Below are positions 18,317 to 26,987 of a DNA stretch of 48,515 nucleotides, piece after piece. The translations under genes were made by a program, and so were the position numbers. Origin of the DNA: Bacteroidales bacterium (GTDB lineage: Bacteria; Bacteroidota; Bacteroidia; Bacteroidales; F082); contig JACZJI010000072.1 in the NCBI GenBank assembly GCA_014860665.1, positions 1-48,515 on the forward strand. The letters run 5' to 3'. The stretch's first letter is position 1. The number at the start of each line of letters is the position of its first letter. The notes beneath the pieces were generated by a model that worked only from the letters and a program-made list of their open reading frames with translations, was not told the origin of the DNA and ran no database searches.

Positions 18317-19438
18317 ATGCATTGTAAGATAGAGGAAAAGGCTGTTCAGGAAATAGCAGCAAGCAATATTGTCCAACAAACTTCTTTCTGGGCACAGGTT
18401 AAAGCACAGCAGGAAATGATACCTATCGCCTTCCAGTATCAGGCATCTGATGATTTGATATCTGTTTCATCCGAAGGAGACCGAAATACTCAGGATGATG
18501 TTTTGGTTCTTATCAGAAATATTGATAATGAAAGCAGTTTTGCCTACGTTCCTTATGGCCCAAAGACTGCACCGGATATAGAAAACTATGGTTTGTTTCT
18601 TGAAGAGTTATCAGAAGCACTTCGCCCCTACCTTCCAAAGAATTGTATTTTGATTAGGTACGACCTTCCATGGGAAAATCCCTGGGCAAAAGAAGATGAT
18701 TATTTTGATGAACAAGGAAACTGGCTTGGTCCTCCCTCCCATCAAAGTCAAGAGTTCAGAATAAACTTCAATACGCAAACCTGGAATCTGGTTAAGAGTA
18801 GAAGTGATATTCTTCCAACCAATACTATTTTTCTGAATCTAAATCAGAGTGAGGAAAAGTTGTTGCAGAAAATGAAGCCAAAAACCAGATATAATATCAG
18901 ACTTTCTGAAAAAAAAGGTATAAATGTTCAGGAATATGGTATTGACCAGTTGGATTTATGGTACTCAATCTATCAGGAAACAGCCTTAAGAAATAATATT
19001 ACTCTTCATGCCAAAGAATATTTCTATACGGTTCTCTCACAACAAAACGAATTTTCTCAAGATGTTGATCCAAAACTTCTCATGGCTGACCACGGCGGTG
19101 ATTATTTGGCTGCCATGTTCCTGATTTTATCTAAAAGAAGAGGAACCTATTTATATGGAGCTTCCTCGGCCAAGAAACGTAATCTGATGGCTACCTATGC
19201 AATACAATGGGAGGCAATAAAAATTGCCAAAGAAGCGGGTTGCAGGGAATATGATATGTTTGGAACAGCCCCCAATGCAAATCCCTCGCACCCTATGCAC
19301 GGGTTGTACCGCTTTAAAAGAGGCTTTGGCGGTAACATGTTTCATCGAATGGGTTGCTGGGATTATCCTTTGGATAAGAAAGGTTACAGTATTTTTAGAG
19401 CTTTAGAAATCAACAACCAATCATATCACTCTAACTGA
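18317..19438 (+). CDS. FemA/FemB/FemX-type peptidoglycan bridge aminoacyltransferase-like protein
   Basis: 373 residues with the twin GNAT-like halves of the Fem family: TSFWAQVKAQ near the N-terminus, AYVPYGPKTAPD, IRYDLPWENPW, and in the second half KPKTRYNIRLSEKKGINV, LLMADHGGDYLAAMFLILSKRRGTYLYGASS, and the closing MHGLYRFKRGFGG. Fem proteins add amino acids from aminoacyl-tRNA to lipid II. Many Gram-negative relatives have unknown substrates, so the exact reaction is not assigned. It is monocistronic with its own promoter. Confidence 0.85.
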   Translation: MHCKIEEKAVQEIAASNIVQQTSFWAQVKAQQEMIPIAFQYQASDDLISVSSEGDRNTQDDVLVLIRNIDNESSFAYVPYGPKTAPDIENYGLFLEELSEALRPYLPKNCILIRYDLPWENPWAKEDDYFDEQGNWLGPPSHQSQEFRINFNTQTWNLVKSRSDILPTNTIFLNLNQSEEKLLQKMKPKTRYNIRLSEKKGINVQEYGIDQLDLWYSIYQETALRNNITLHAKEYFYTVLSQQNEFSQDVDPKLLMADHGGDYLAAMFLILSKRRGTYLYGASSAKKRNLMATYAIQWEAIKIAKEAGCREYDMFGTAPNANPSHPMHGLYRFKRGFGGNMFHRMGCWDYPLDKKGYSIFRALEINNQSYHSN

Positions 19439-19527
19439 TTTTCTCTTTCTGAAAAAGTTATAAGGAATTCCTTATTTAGAATCAGAATATATCTCATACA
19501 CATCAAGGACCTGAGAATGTATTTTAA

Positions 19528-19535
19528 TACTTTCG
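19528..19535 (+). promoter_or_regulatory. Possible -7 box of the molybdate operon
   Basis: TACTTTCG differs from TAnnTTTG at one place and lies 27 bases before ATG 19562. No -33 TTG. If used, the longer frame from ATG 19517 cannot be translated from this start, which supports ATG 19562. Confidence 0.35.
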
Positions 19536-19561
19536 CACTGTGTTTTGAAAAACATAGCGCT

Positions 19562-19906
19562 ATGGATCAAAATATCAATATACGTTTCAGAGTATGGGTA
19601 GACAAAGGAGAACTTCCCTACCTGGGTATTGGCCGTATTGTTCTTCTAGAAAATATTATTGAGCATGGTTCAATTACTAAGGGTGCAGAAGCTATTAATA
19701 TGTCGTACAGAAAAGCATGGCAATTAGTAGAAGACATGAATAAACTATCAAACAAACCTTTGGTAGAAAAAAGGTTGGGTGGTAAAGAGGGAGGTGGAGC
19801 TATTGTAACAGATGAAGGACGAAAGATTATTAAGAAATTTTATGAGCTTCAATCGCAGGTTGAAGATTTTCTTCAGGGGAAATTACAGGAAGTTGGATTT
19901 GAATAA
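19562..19906 (+). CDS. modE: ModE-like molybdate-responsive winged-helix regulator (DNA-binding domain only)
   Basis: 114 residues matching the ModE N-terminal winged helix: GIGRIVLLENIIEHGSITKGAEAINMSYRKAWQLVEDMN, then VEKRLGGKEGGGAIVTDEG. There is no molybdate-binding mop domain on this chain. The separate di-mop protein in the same operon could supply one, but that is inference. A frame-extending ATG at 19517 adds 15 residues foreign to the family and contains the -7-like box, so 19562 is preferred. A perfect 12-base palindrome (CATAGCGCTATG, 19553-19564) overlaps the start codon. Confidence 0.85.
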   Translation: MDQNINIRFRVWVDKGELPYLGIGRIVLLENIIEHGSITKGAEAINMSYRKAWQLVEDMNKLSNKPLVEKRLGGKEGGGAIVTDEGRKIIKKFYELQSQVEDFLQGKLQEVGFE

Positions 19907-19916
19907 AATGTAAGGA

Positions 19917-20687
19917 ATGTATTTTAAAAAGTTTAGATTTAGAATTGTATTTGTGATTTTGGCTATGATTGTTACTTCTGCTGCAGTCCGGGCGCAGGAG
20001 AAACCCTCTTTGTATTCGGATCAGCAATGGATTCAGTATTATGAACAGGTCAAACTGAATAACCGATGGACAATCCTGGCAGATGCTGGATATAGACGAA
20101 AAGACTGGTTTGCGAATATGTCGCAATACATAGTAAGAGTTGCTACCGGATATCAGTTGAACAAGTATATGCGGGTAGCAGCAGGATTTGCCAACCTGGG
20201 ATTTTATACTTCTAATACATTATCAAAATTGGAATTCAGACCATTTGAAGAGTGGATGATCACCAACAAGTTAAGTACGGTCAAAGTCCAGCAGCGATTC
20301 AGATTTGAAGAACGGTTTTTCAAAGTAGTGGAAAATGGAAGCATTCAATCTTCGTCTATTTTCAATTTCCGGTTTCGTTACAGACTGATGTTCAATATTC
20401 ATTTGTTAAACCTGACATCATCGGTTTCATGCCCCAAGCTTTCGCTAAACGCTGGTGATGAATTACTTGTAAATACAGGTTAGAATATTGCAAATCATGT
20501 TTCAGATGAATTTCGAATTTTGATCGGTCCGGCATTAAAACTGAATAAAAATTTCTCTTTAACGCTAACTTACAATAGTGATTTTGCTTCGTTAGCTACC
20601 CCAGGAAGCTACAAACACTCAGATATTATCTGGATGGGGATCAAACATCAATTCGGGATAATGAATCATAAAAAGCACATAAAATGA
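19917..20687 (+). pseudogene. DUF2490 outer-membrane beta-barrel protein, interrupted by an in-frame TAG
   Basis: Signal peptide 1-26 (ending VRAQ), then an alternating aromatic pattern typical of DUF2490 barrels (QQWIQYYEQVKLNNRWTIL, GYQLNKYMRVAAGFAN, FRFEERFF, FRFRYRLM). Reading stops at TAG 20481-20483, after 188 residues. The same frame stays open for another 67 codons with recognisable family sequence (FRILIGPALKLNKNFSLTLTYN, HSDIIWMGIKHQFG) and ends at TGA 20685-20687, overlapping the modA start as ATGA. A single base change (for example AAG to TAG) would restore a protein of about 256 residues. It is a recent nonsense mutation, a sequence error, or a suppressed stop. The position inside the mod operon suggests an outer-membrane role in oxyanion uptake, which is inference. 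Confidence 0.8.
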
Positions 20688-21439
20688 AAAAGACAGCTCT
20701 GACTTTAGTATTAAGCCTACTTGTTGTTATAGCATCTGCAACTAACCCGATTCCCAAAATTACAATCGCTGTTGCAGCTAATATGCAATTCGCCATGAGG
20801 GCTCTCACGCAAACTTTTGCCAAAGAAACAGGAATTGAATGTGATCTTATAATCAGTTCATCCGGTAAACTTACTGCTCAAATCAAAGCCGGAGCCCCTT
20901 ACGACGTTTTTGTTTCAGCAGACATGAAATATCCTGATAATTTATACAAAGCTGGTTTTGCACTTGAAGAACCAAAAATTTATGCCTATGGGAAACTTGT
21001 TTTATGGTCCATAAATGATTCTATAAAACCTTCACTTGCAATTTTAAAAACTGATGCCATAAAACACATTGCCTGTGCTAATCCCAAAACGGCACCTTAT
21101 GGGGTTGCCGCAATCCAGGCATTGAAACATTTTGGCGTTTATAATCTGGTAGAAAACAAACTGGTTTACGGTGAAAGTATTTCCCAAACAAACCAATTCA
21201 TAATCTCAGAATCTGCAGAATTAGGGTTTACAGCAAAATCTGTAGTCTTATCTCCTGATTTTAAAGGAAGTGGAAACTGGATAGAAATAGATCCGAACAG
21301 TTATTCTCCCATCGCTCAGGGAGTCATTGTAATAAAAAGAAACAAACCTGAAGAATCCAAGGCTTTGAAATTCTACAATTTCTTATTTTCGCCTGAAGCA
21401 AAAAAAATTCTTGAAAATTTTGGTTATAAAGTTAAATAA
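20684..21439 (+). CDS. modA: Molybdate ABC transporter substrate-binding protein
   Basis: 251 residues with a signal peptide (about 1-20) and the ModA fold: ITIAVAANMQFAMRAL, IISSSGKLTAQIKAGAPYDVFVSADMKYPDNL, CANPKTAPYGVAAIQALKHFG, and the C-terminal FLFSPEAKKILENFGY. The Ser/Ala/Tyr positions that bind tetrahedral molybdate or tungstate in the family are in SSSGKL and SADMKYP. Periplasmic. Its ATG overlaps the read-through stop of the DUF2490 gene, showing ancestral coupling. Confidence 0.95.
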   Translation: MKKTALTLVLSLLVVIASATNPIPKITIAVAANMQFAMRALTQTFAKETGIECDLIISSSGKLTAQIKAGAPYDVFVSADMKYPDNLYKAGFALEEPKIYAYGKLVLWSINDSIKPSLAILKTDAIKHIACANPKTAPYGVAAIQALKHFGVYNLVENKLVYGESISQTNQFIISESAELGFTAKSVVLSPDFKGSGNWIEIDPNSYSPIAQGVIVIKRNKPEESKALKFYNFLFSPEAKKILENFGYKVK

Positions 21440-21447
21440 AGTCTTTT

Positions 21448-21846
21448 GTGAACATCCTGAAAGGAAATATTAATTCATTGAATACTAGTGGACGACTTAC
21501 AATTGTCACTCTGGATGTCAGTGGTTTTTCACTCAAATCCATTATTATTGAAAATCCGGAAACTGTCACATATCTAAGAATTGGCAATCCAATTCAGGTG
21601 ATGTTTAAAGAAACGGAAGTAGTGGTTGGAAAAGGATCTGACATTGCCGTCAGTTTGGATAATCGAATTGATGGAGTAATTACAGAAATAACCAAAGGAG
21701 TACTTCTAAGCAGTTTAATTATAGATACAAAAGCCGGAAAAATTAAAGCAACGCTTACTTCAGAATCAGTAACAAAACTAGATTTACAACCTGGTGAACC
21801 AGTTACAGCATTAGTAAAAACAACTGAAATCATGCTATCGGAATAA
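21448..21846 (+). CDS. Di-mop (TOBE) molybdate-binding protein
   Basis: 132 residues made of two TOBE/mop domains: NILKGNINSLNTSG ... GNPIQVMFKETEVVV (1-65) and RIDGVITEITKGVLLSSLIIDTKAGKIKATLTSESVTKLDLQPGEPVTALVKTTEIMLSE (66-132, given in pieces as the second repeat). Such proteins bind molybdate at subunit interfaces as buffers or sensors. GTG at 21448, eight bases after modA, is the only start that fits. Its stop overlaps the modB start as TAATG. With a ModE that lacks its own mop domain in the same operon, it may serve as the effector partner. Confidence 0.85.
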   Translation: MNILKGNINSLNTSGRLTIVTLDVSGFSLKSIIIENPETVTYLRIGNPIQVMFKETEVVVGKGSDIAVSLDNRIDGVITEITKGVLLSSLIIDTKAGKIKATLTSESVTKLDLQPGEPVTALVKTTEIMLSE

Positions 21847-22517
21847 TGGATTGGCAACCGTTGATATTAACTTTTAAGCTCGCTCTAACAGCAACTATAT
21901 TACTGTTGGTGGTTTCAGTGCCTCTTGCCTACTGGCTTGCCTACACCAAGGTAAAATTAAAGCCTGTTGTAGAAACGCTTGTCAGCATGCCGCTGGTTTT
22001 GCCGCCAACTGTTCTGGGTTTTTATCTTTTGGTTGCATTGAGCCCTTCTAATATATTCGGTCATTGGCTAGATCATTATTTTGGCTTACGCCTCATTTTT
22101 TCTTTCCAAGGGCTTGTTTTTGCTTCAATAATTTATAGCCTGCCGTTTATGGTCCATCCAATCCAAGCCGGTTTTTCCAACCTGGACACAACCCTGGTAG
22201 AAGCTTCTTACGTATTGGGTAAATCAAAAATAAAAACACTTTTCAAAGTTCTTTTGCCAAATATACGGCCATCATTGCTCACCGGAATTGTGCTTGCTTT
22301 TGCACATACAATAGGAGAATTCGGAGTTGTTCTGATGATTGGAGGAAACATTCCCGGAAAGACAAAAGTAGCTTCTATTGCCATTTATGATGAAGTAGAA
22401 GCCTTAAATTACCACACTGCCAATAGTTACTCTCTCATATTGTTTGCCATATCTTTCAGCATTTTACTTACTGTATTTTTAATCAACGGAGGTTATATTA
22501 AAAGGTTTTGGAGATGA
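21846..22517 (+). CDS. modB: Molybdate ABC transporter permease
   Basis: 223 residues, five to six membrane helices. The signature loop EASYVLGKSKIKTLFKVLLPNIRPSLLTG followed by AFAHTIGEFGVVLMIGGNIPGKT is the EAA motif and ModB-specific tail. It begins one base inside the di-mop stop and ends overlapping modC. Confidence 0.95.
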   Translation: MDWQPLILTFKLALTATILLLVVSVPLAYWLAYTKVKLKPVVETLVSMPLVLPPTVLGFYLLVALSPSNIFGHWLDHYFGLRLIFSFQGLVFASIIYSLPFMVHPIQAGFSNLDTTLVEASYVLGKSKIKTLFKVLLPNIRPSLLTGIVLAFAHTIGEFGVVLMIGGNIPGKTKVASIAIYDEVEALNYHTANSYSLILFAISFSILLTVFLINGGYIKRFWR

Positions 22518-23392
22518 TTGAAATAGCATTACAAAAAGAACTGACAGCCGCAGATGGTATCATGAAATTGGATGTAGATTTAAGAATACAACAAGGCCAT
22601 TTGGTTACTCTTTTTGGGGATTCCGGAGCCGGTAAAACTTCTATTTTAAGAATGATAGCGGGGTTAATGATTCCTGATGATGGACAAATCAATGTAAATG
22701 GAAGCAACTGGATGGATGTAAAAAAGGGGATTTCTCTTAAACCCCAGCAGCGAAGAGTTGGATTTTTATTCCAAAATTACGCGCTTTTTCCAAACATGAC
22801 GGTTCAGGAAAATCTTACTTACGCACTCGAAAAAGGACAGGATAAGAAAATTGTTGATGAACTTATTGAAACCATCGAGTTGGGTGATTTGCAAAATCGT
22901 AAACCAGGAACACTTTCCGGCGGGCAAAATCAACGGGTAGCTCTTGCCCGTGCACTTGTAAGAAAACCCGAAATCCTGATGCTTGATGAGCCGCTTTCCG
23001 CTCTTGATACAAAGATGCGTATGAAATTACAGGACTTTATTTTAACAGTCCACAAAAGATATAATCTTACAACAATCTTAGTCAGCCACGATGCTAACGA
23101 AGTAATTAAAATGTCTGACGAGGTATTTTTTCTTGAAGGAGGCAAAATTATAAAGCACGGCAAACCTGTCGATGTATTTGCCAGTAAAAGAGTCAGTGGC
23201 AAGTTTCAGCTTTTCGGAGAGATCATAAATATCGAAAAACAAGATATCATCTATGTCGTTACTGTGCTTATAGGAGCAAACATTGTCAAGGTTATTGCTG
23301 ATGAGTCTGAAGCTGATTCTATGAGCATTGGCGATAAAGTCATTGTAGCCTCTAAAGCATTCAATCCTCTTATCCGTAAAATTGAAGAATAA
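22514..23392 (+). CDS. modC: Molybdate ABC transporter ATP-binding protein
   Basis: Walker A GDSGAGKTS, Q-loop LFQNYALFPNMT, signature LSGGQNQRVALARAL, Walker B ILMLDEP, H-loop VSHD, and a C-terminal TOBE-type segment (VIADESEADSMSIGDKVIVASKAFNPLI). ATG 22514 overlaps the modB stop as ATGA; a TTG six bases earlier would add only two residues. It ends the operon; no clear terminator is visible in 23393-23606, which also has no gene. Confidence 0.95.
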   Translation: MIEIALQKELTAADGIMKLDVDLRIQQGHLVTLFGDSGAGKTSILRMIAGLMIPDDGQINVNGSNWMDVKKGISLKPQQRRVGFLFQNYALFPNMTVQENLTYALEKGQDKKIVDELIETIELGDLQNRKPGTLSGGQNQRVALARALVRKPEILMLDEPLSALDTKMRMKLQDFILTVHKRYNLTTILVSHDANEVIKMSDEVFFLEGGKIIKHGKPVDVFASKRVSGKFQLFGEIINIEKQDIIYVVTVLIGANIVKVIADESEADSMSIGDKVIVASKAFNPLIRKIEE

Positions 23393-23606
23393 TATCTTCC
23401 CTAAACGGTCCGCAATTTTTTTGTAAATTTGCATTAGTTTTTCAAACAGGCCCCTTTCATAAGAAAATTTGAGCAGAATATAATCAGCTTTGGCCGTTTG
23501 TAAGTAAAGGATGTCTAACTTGTTTCTTTTCATTTAAAGGAAACTGCCTTTCGTCCGGCAATGGCTATTTTTCTGAAAATGGCCTGGAAATATTAACTTT
23601 AGGACA

Positions 23607-24116
23607 ATGCGACTTATTCTAATTATACTAACCATGTTTAGTCTCTCATCAAAAGATTTACCCACTGTAGCAAAGGTCGATATCCATCAGTATTCTGGCC
23701 AATGGTACGAAATTGCAAGGTTTCCCAACAGGTTTGAAAGAGGCCTCGTTTGTGTAACAGCCAATTATAAGGTCAAAGAGAACGGAAAGATTGAAGTAAT
23801 TAACAGTGGTCACCGTTCAGATAATATTCAAAAGATTAATGCAGCAAAAGGAACAGCATGGGTACCTGATGATAGATTTCCCGGAAGGTTAAAAGTCAGA
23901 TTTTTCTGGCCCTTTTCAGGAAAGTATTACATCATTGCCTTGGACAGAAATTACCAGTACGCACTTGTGGGTGATCCATCCAGAAAATATCTTTGGATTC
24001 TTTCCAGAACTAAAATATTGTCTGAAGATTCTTATTCTAAACTGTTGGAAATCGCACGTGAGAATGGTTTCGACACAAAAAAATTAATTAAGATCAACCA
24101 GGATTGCAATCCATAA
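23607..24116 (+). CDS. Lipocalin family protein (Blc-like)
   Basis: 169 residues, with a short hydrophobic N-terminus that is probably a weak signal peptide and lacks a lipobox Cys. The lipocalin signature GxW is at 31-33 (YSGQWYEIARFPNRFERG), followed by VTANYKVKENGKIEVINSG, AKGTAWVPD, and YYIIALDRNYQYALVGDPSRKYLWILSRT, which is the Blc/apolipoprotein D pattern. It would bind fatty acids or lysophospholipids in the envelope. Stands alone. Confidence 0.88.
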   Translation: MRLILIILTMFSLSSKDLPTVAKVDIHQYSGQWYEIARFPNRFERGLVCVTANYKVKENGKIEVINSGHRSDNIQKINAAKGTAWVPDDRFPGRLKVRFFWPFSGKYYIIALDRNYQYALVGDPSRKYLWILSRTKILSEDSYSKLLEIARENGFDTKKLIKINQDCNP

Positions 24117-24173
24117 TCCGGTATCTGTATTAAGTCAGCAAGCTGTTTGTTCAGCTTCTAAAAATGATTAACT

Positions 24174-24608
24174 ATGCGAATTTGGTCCATACATCCCAAA
24201 TACCTTGATGCTAAAGGGCTGGTAGCTCTATGGAGGGAAGCGTTGTTGGCTAAGCACGTTTTAGAGGGTAAAACAACAGGATACATAAATCATCCACAAC
24301 TTATTCGATTTAAGAATTCAGAAGATCCTGTTGGTTACATAAATCATTATTTGGTATTTGTTTATCAAGAAGCATTGAGCCGGGGATATCATTTTAATAA
24401 AGAGAAAATCGACATGAATTTCAAGCCAGGGGAAATAAAAGTAACTCGAGGCCAAATATTATACGAGACTAAGCATTTGCTCAAAAAGCTGGAGATAAGA
24501 GATCACAAAAGATTTTTACAATTTTCAGAAGAAAGTGAAATCAGGACTCATCCCCTGTTTAAGGTTAAGGAAGGTGAAATAGAGTCTTGGGAAAAAACAG
24601 AAAACTGA
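24174..24608 (+). CDS. Pyrimidine dimer DNA glycosylase/endonuclease V-like protein
   Basis: 144 residues starting MRIWSIHPKYLDAKGLVALWREALLAKHVL, the bacterial Pyr_excise (endonuclease V-type) pattern, then GYINHPQLIRFKN and INHYLVFVYQEALSRGYHF. Family members remove UV photodimers with AP-lyase action. The catalytic N-terminal amine of the phage T4 enzyme is at residue 2 after Met removal; here residue 2 is Arg, as in many bacterial relatives, so activity is presumed, not shown. Confidence 0.75.
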   Translation: MRIWSIHPKYLDAKGLVALWREALLAKHVLEGKTTGYINHPQLIRFKNSEDPVGYINHYLVFVYQEALSRGYHFNKEKIDMNFKPGEIKVTRGQILYETKHLLKKLEIRDHKRFLQFSEESEIRTHPLFKVKEGEIESWEKTEN

Positions 24609-24708
24609 CTATCTAGCTCAGTTTTTTAAGATTTCGAAGGATTATTTTATCATTTATACTGCAATTCTATATATAACCATACTTATAAATTCTAAATTTT
24701 AAATATTC

Positions 24709-25149
24709 ATGATTGTTACCAAAGTATTTAATTCCATCAACAAACCTGACATTATCGAGAGATCTGAAATTATTAACTTTTTATTCCAAAACCTTGAACA
24801 ATATGGCGATCCAAAGGATGATATTGAAAAAGCAGTTCAATATGCTCTCAAGGAAACACCTTCTTTTGGCGGATTTGTTCTGGTTTCTTATGAAGGAGAA
24901 GAAATCAGCGGGGCCGTTGTAATAAATGAGACTGGTATGAAGGATTATATTCCGGAAAATATTCTTGTATATATAGCAACTCATAAAAATATGCGGGGTA
25001 AAGGATTAGGTAAGCACTTGATGAATCAGGCCATAGAGTTGACAAAAGGTAATATCGCTTTGCATGTGGAACCTGAAAATCCAGCTCGTTTCTTATATCA
25101 GAAAGTTGGTTTTACCAGTAAGTATATAGAAATGAGGCTGAAAAAATAA
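24709..25149 (+). CDS. GNAT family N-acetyltransferase
   Basis: 146 residues with the acetyl-CoA loop RGKGLGKHLMNQAI (motif A) after the strand ILVYIATHKNMR and motif B-type NPARFLYQKVGFTSKYIEMRL. Six bases before the racemase-like gene, so the two are probably one unit. The pair suggests that a D-amino acid or ornithine-type amine could be the acetylated substrate, but this is only inferred from adjacency. Confidence 0.85.
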   Translation: MIVTKVFNSINKPDIIERSEIINFLFQNLEQYGDPKDDIEKAVQYALKETPSFGGFVLVSYEGEEISGAVVINETGMKDYIPENILVYIATHKNMRGKGLGKHLMNQAIELTKGNIALHVEPENPARFLYQKVGFTSKYIEMRLKK

Positions 25150-25155
25150 ATTATA

Positions 25156-26226
25156 ATGGCATATATTACATTAGACACCAAAAAGCTAAAAGAGAATTTC
25201 AATTTCCTAAACCAATTATTTCAAAAGAAGAATATTCAATGGACTGTAGTTTCTAAAATTTTGAGTGGAAACAAAGATTACCTGTCTGTTTTGTTAAAAC
25301 TCGGCATTAAACAAGTTTCTGATTCAAGGGTTTCAAATCTGAGAACAATTAAGAGTATTGACCCGTCTATAGAAACCATTTACATCAAGCCCCCGGCAAA
25401 ACGTTCCATCAGTAGTGTCGTGAAATATGCCGACATCAGCATGAATACAGAAATTGGAACCATAAAGCTATTGTCCGAAGAAGCTGCCCGCCAAAATAAA
25501 GTCCACAAGGTTATTATTATGATTGAGCTCGGCGAGCTTAGAGAAGGTGTAATGGGTGATGATTTTATAGATTTTTACCGAAAGGTTTTCAAACTAAAGA
25601 ACATTAGTATCGTTGGCATAGGTGCAAATCTTTCCTGTCTTTACGGCGTATTACCCAATCAGGATAAATTAATTCAATTAAGCTTGTATGAGCAATTAAT
25701 AGAAGCAAAATTCAACAAGCAGATTCCATTTGTTTCCGGTGGGTCTTCGGTTACGATTCCCCTCATTTTCCAAAATCTGCTACCTAAAAGTATTAATCAT
25801 TTCAGGGTTGGGGAAACGTTGTTTCTCGGTACTGACGTTTATAACAACAAGCCCCTTAAAAAGATGCATAATGATGTATTCAGACTTTATTCAGAAATTA
25901 TCGAGCTTAGTGAAAAACCTGTAGTACCCACTGGTGAAATGGGCACAAATGTCGAAGGCCTGACTTATAGTTTTGAAGATAAACTTATAGGCACGACCTC
26001 TTACAGAGCAATTATTGATCTTGGGTTACTGGATGTAGATGAAAGTCACATTGAACCTGTTGATCCTAACCTTCACTTTGTAGGAGCAAGTTCAGACATG
26101 ATAGTTATTGACCTTAAAGAAAATGAAAAGAATTACAAAGTAGGTGATTTGCTCGAATTTAAAATGGATTACATGGGGGTATTAAGAATCATAAACTCAA
26201 AATATGTTGAGAAAAAAGTTCTGTGA
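25156..26226 (+). CDS. Alanine/ornithine racemase-family PLP enzyme
   Basis: 356 residues, fold-type III (alanine racemase barrel) without the long form's full C-terminal domain. The PLP lysine is in WTVVSKILSGN near residue 34; barrel strands include IYIKPPAKRS, IIMIELGELREGVM, IVGIGANLSCLYG, VSGGSSVTIPL, and FRVGETLFLGTD. This matches the ornithine/alanine racemase group more than YggS or canonical Alr. Follows a GNAT gene by six bases. Confidence 0.8.
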   Translation: MAYITLDTKKLKENFNFLNQLFQKKNIQWTVVSKILSGNKDYLSVLLKLGIKQVSDSRVSNLRTIKSIDPSIETIYIKPPAKRSISSVVKYADISMNTEIGTIKLLSEEAARQNKVHKVIIMIELGELREGVMGDDFIDFYRKVFKLKNISIVGIGANLSCLYGVLPNQDKLIQLSLYEQLIEAKFNKQIPFVSGGSSVTIPLIFQNLLPKSINHFRVGETLFLGTDVYNNKPLKKMHNDVFRLYSEIIELSEKPVVPTGEMGTNVEGLTYSFEDKLIGTTSYRAIIDLGLLDVDESHIEPVDPNLHFVGASSDMIVIDLKENEKNYKVGDLLEFKMDYMGVLRIINSKYVEKKVL

Positions 26227-26304
26227 TTCTTGTATAAACAGACTTATTGCTTTGTATTTTAGTCTCACCTTTATTCTTTAAAGTTTATTATTTAATACGT
26301 TTAA

Positions 26305-26871
26305 ATGAAAACAAGATGCAATTGGTCTAATAAGACCAAAATATATCAGGATTATCATGATTTTGAATGGGGAGTTCCTGTCCATGAGGATCAGAAACTT
26401 TTTGAGGCCATCGTTCTTGATGGCGCTCAGGCTGGTTTAAGCTGGGAGACTATTCTCAATAAAAGAGAGAATTACCGGAAAGCATTCGACAATTTTGATG
26501 TGGAAAAAGTCAGTTGCTATGATCAGACTAAAGTTGAAGAATTGATGCAGAATGCCGGAATTATCAGGAACCGATTAAAAATAAACGCTGCTATTACCAA
26601 TGCTAAAGCTTTTCTGGAAATTCAAAAAGAATTCGGAAGCTTTGATCGCTTTTTATGGAATTATGTTGATGGAAATCCTATTCAAAATCATAGAAAAACA
26701 TTGTCAGAGGTACCTGCTAAAACCGAAATCTCCGACAAAATCAGCAAAGAATTAAAGAAGCGGGGATTCAAATTTGTCGGGTCTACAATTATTTACGCCT
26801 TTATGCAGGCCGTTGGGATGGTCAATGACCATACTGTGGATTGCTTCAGGTATGAAGAATTGAAACCTTAA
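26305..26871 (+). CDS. tag: DNA-3-methyladenine glycosylase I
   Basis: 188 residues, the full family length. Zinc ligands of Tag are present at both ends: Cys5, His18, His176 and Cys180 (MKTRCNWS, YHDFEWGVPVHED, NDHTVDCF). The glycosylase core LDGAQAGLSWETILNKRENYRKAF is characteristic. Excises 3-methyladenine from alkylated DNA. Together with the endonuclease V-like gene and exonuclease III elsewhere, it is part of base-excision repair. Confidence 0.95.
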   Translation: MKTRCNWSNKTKIYQDYHDFEWGVPVHEDQKLFEAIVLDGAQAGLSWETILNKRENYRKAFDNFDVEKVSCYDQTKVEELMQNAGIIRNRLKINAAITNAKAFLEIQKEFGSFDRFLWNYVDGNPIQNHRKTLSEVPAKTEISDKISKELKKRGFKFVGSTIIYAFMQAVGMVNDHTVDCFRYEELKP

Positions 26872-26927
26872 CACGATTTCCTGTTTAAATTTATCTTAGA
26901 AAAGTTCCAAAAATTTAAAATTTCGCT

Positions 26928-26956
26928 TTTCAAATTAAAATTAATGGTTAATTTTG
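26928..26956 (+). promoter_or_regulatory. Promoter of the tRNA-Pro/tRNA-Ser unit
   Basis: TAATTTTG at 26949-26956 is a perfect -7 box. A TTT at the -33 position lies 18 bases upstream (no G). The tRNA-Pro begins 32 bases further on. Confidence 0.55.
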
Positions 26957-26987
26957 CCGCTCGTTCTTGCATAGCAAAGAAAATGTA

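Noticed and set aside
19553..19564. CATAGCGCTATG palindrome as a ModE operator
   Set aside because: A perfect 12-base palindrome is expected about a dozen times by chance in a window of this size, and no second copy was seen upstream of the other mod genes.
23078..23533. 151-residue minus-strand protein overlapping modC
   Set aside because: Most of it is antisense to the conserved C-terminal part of modC; it has no family pattern of its own.
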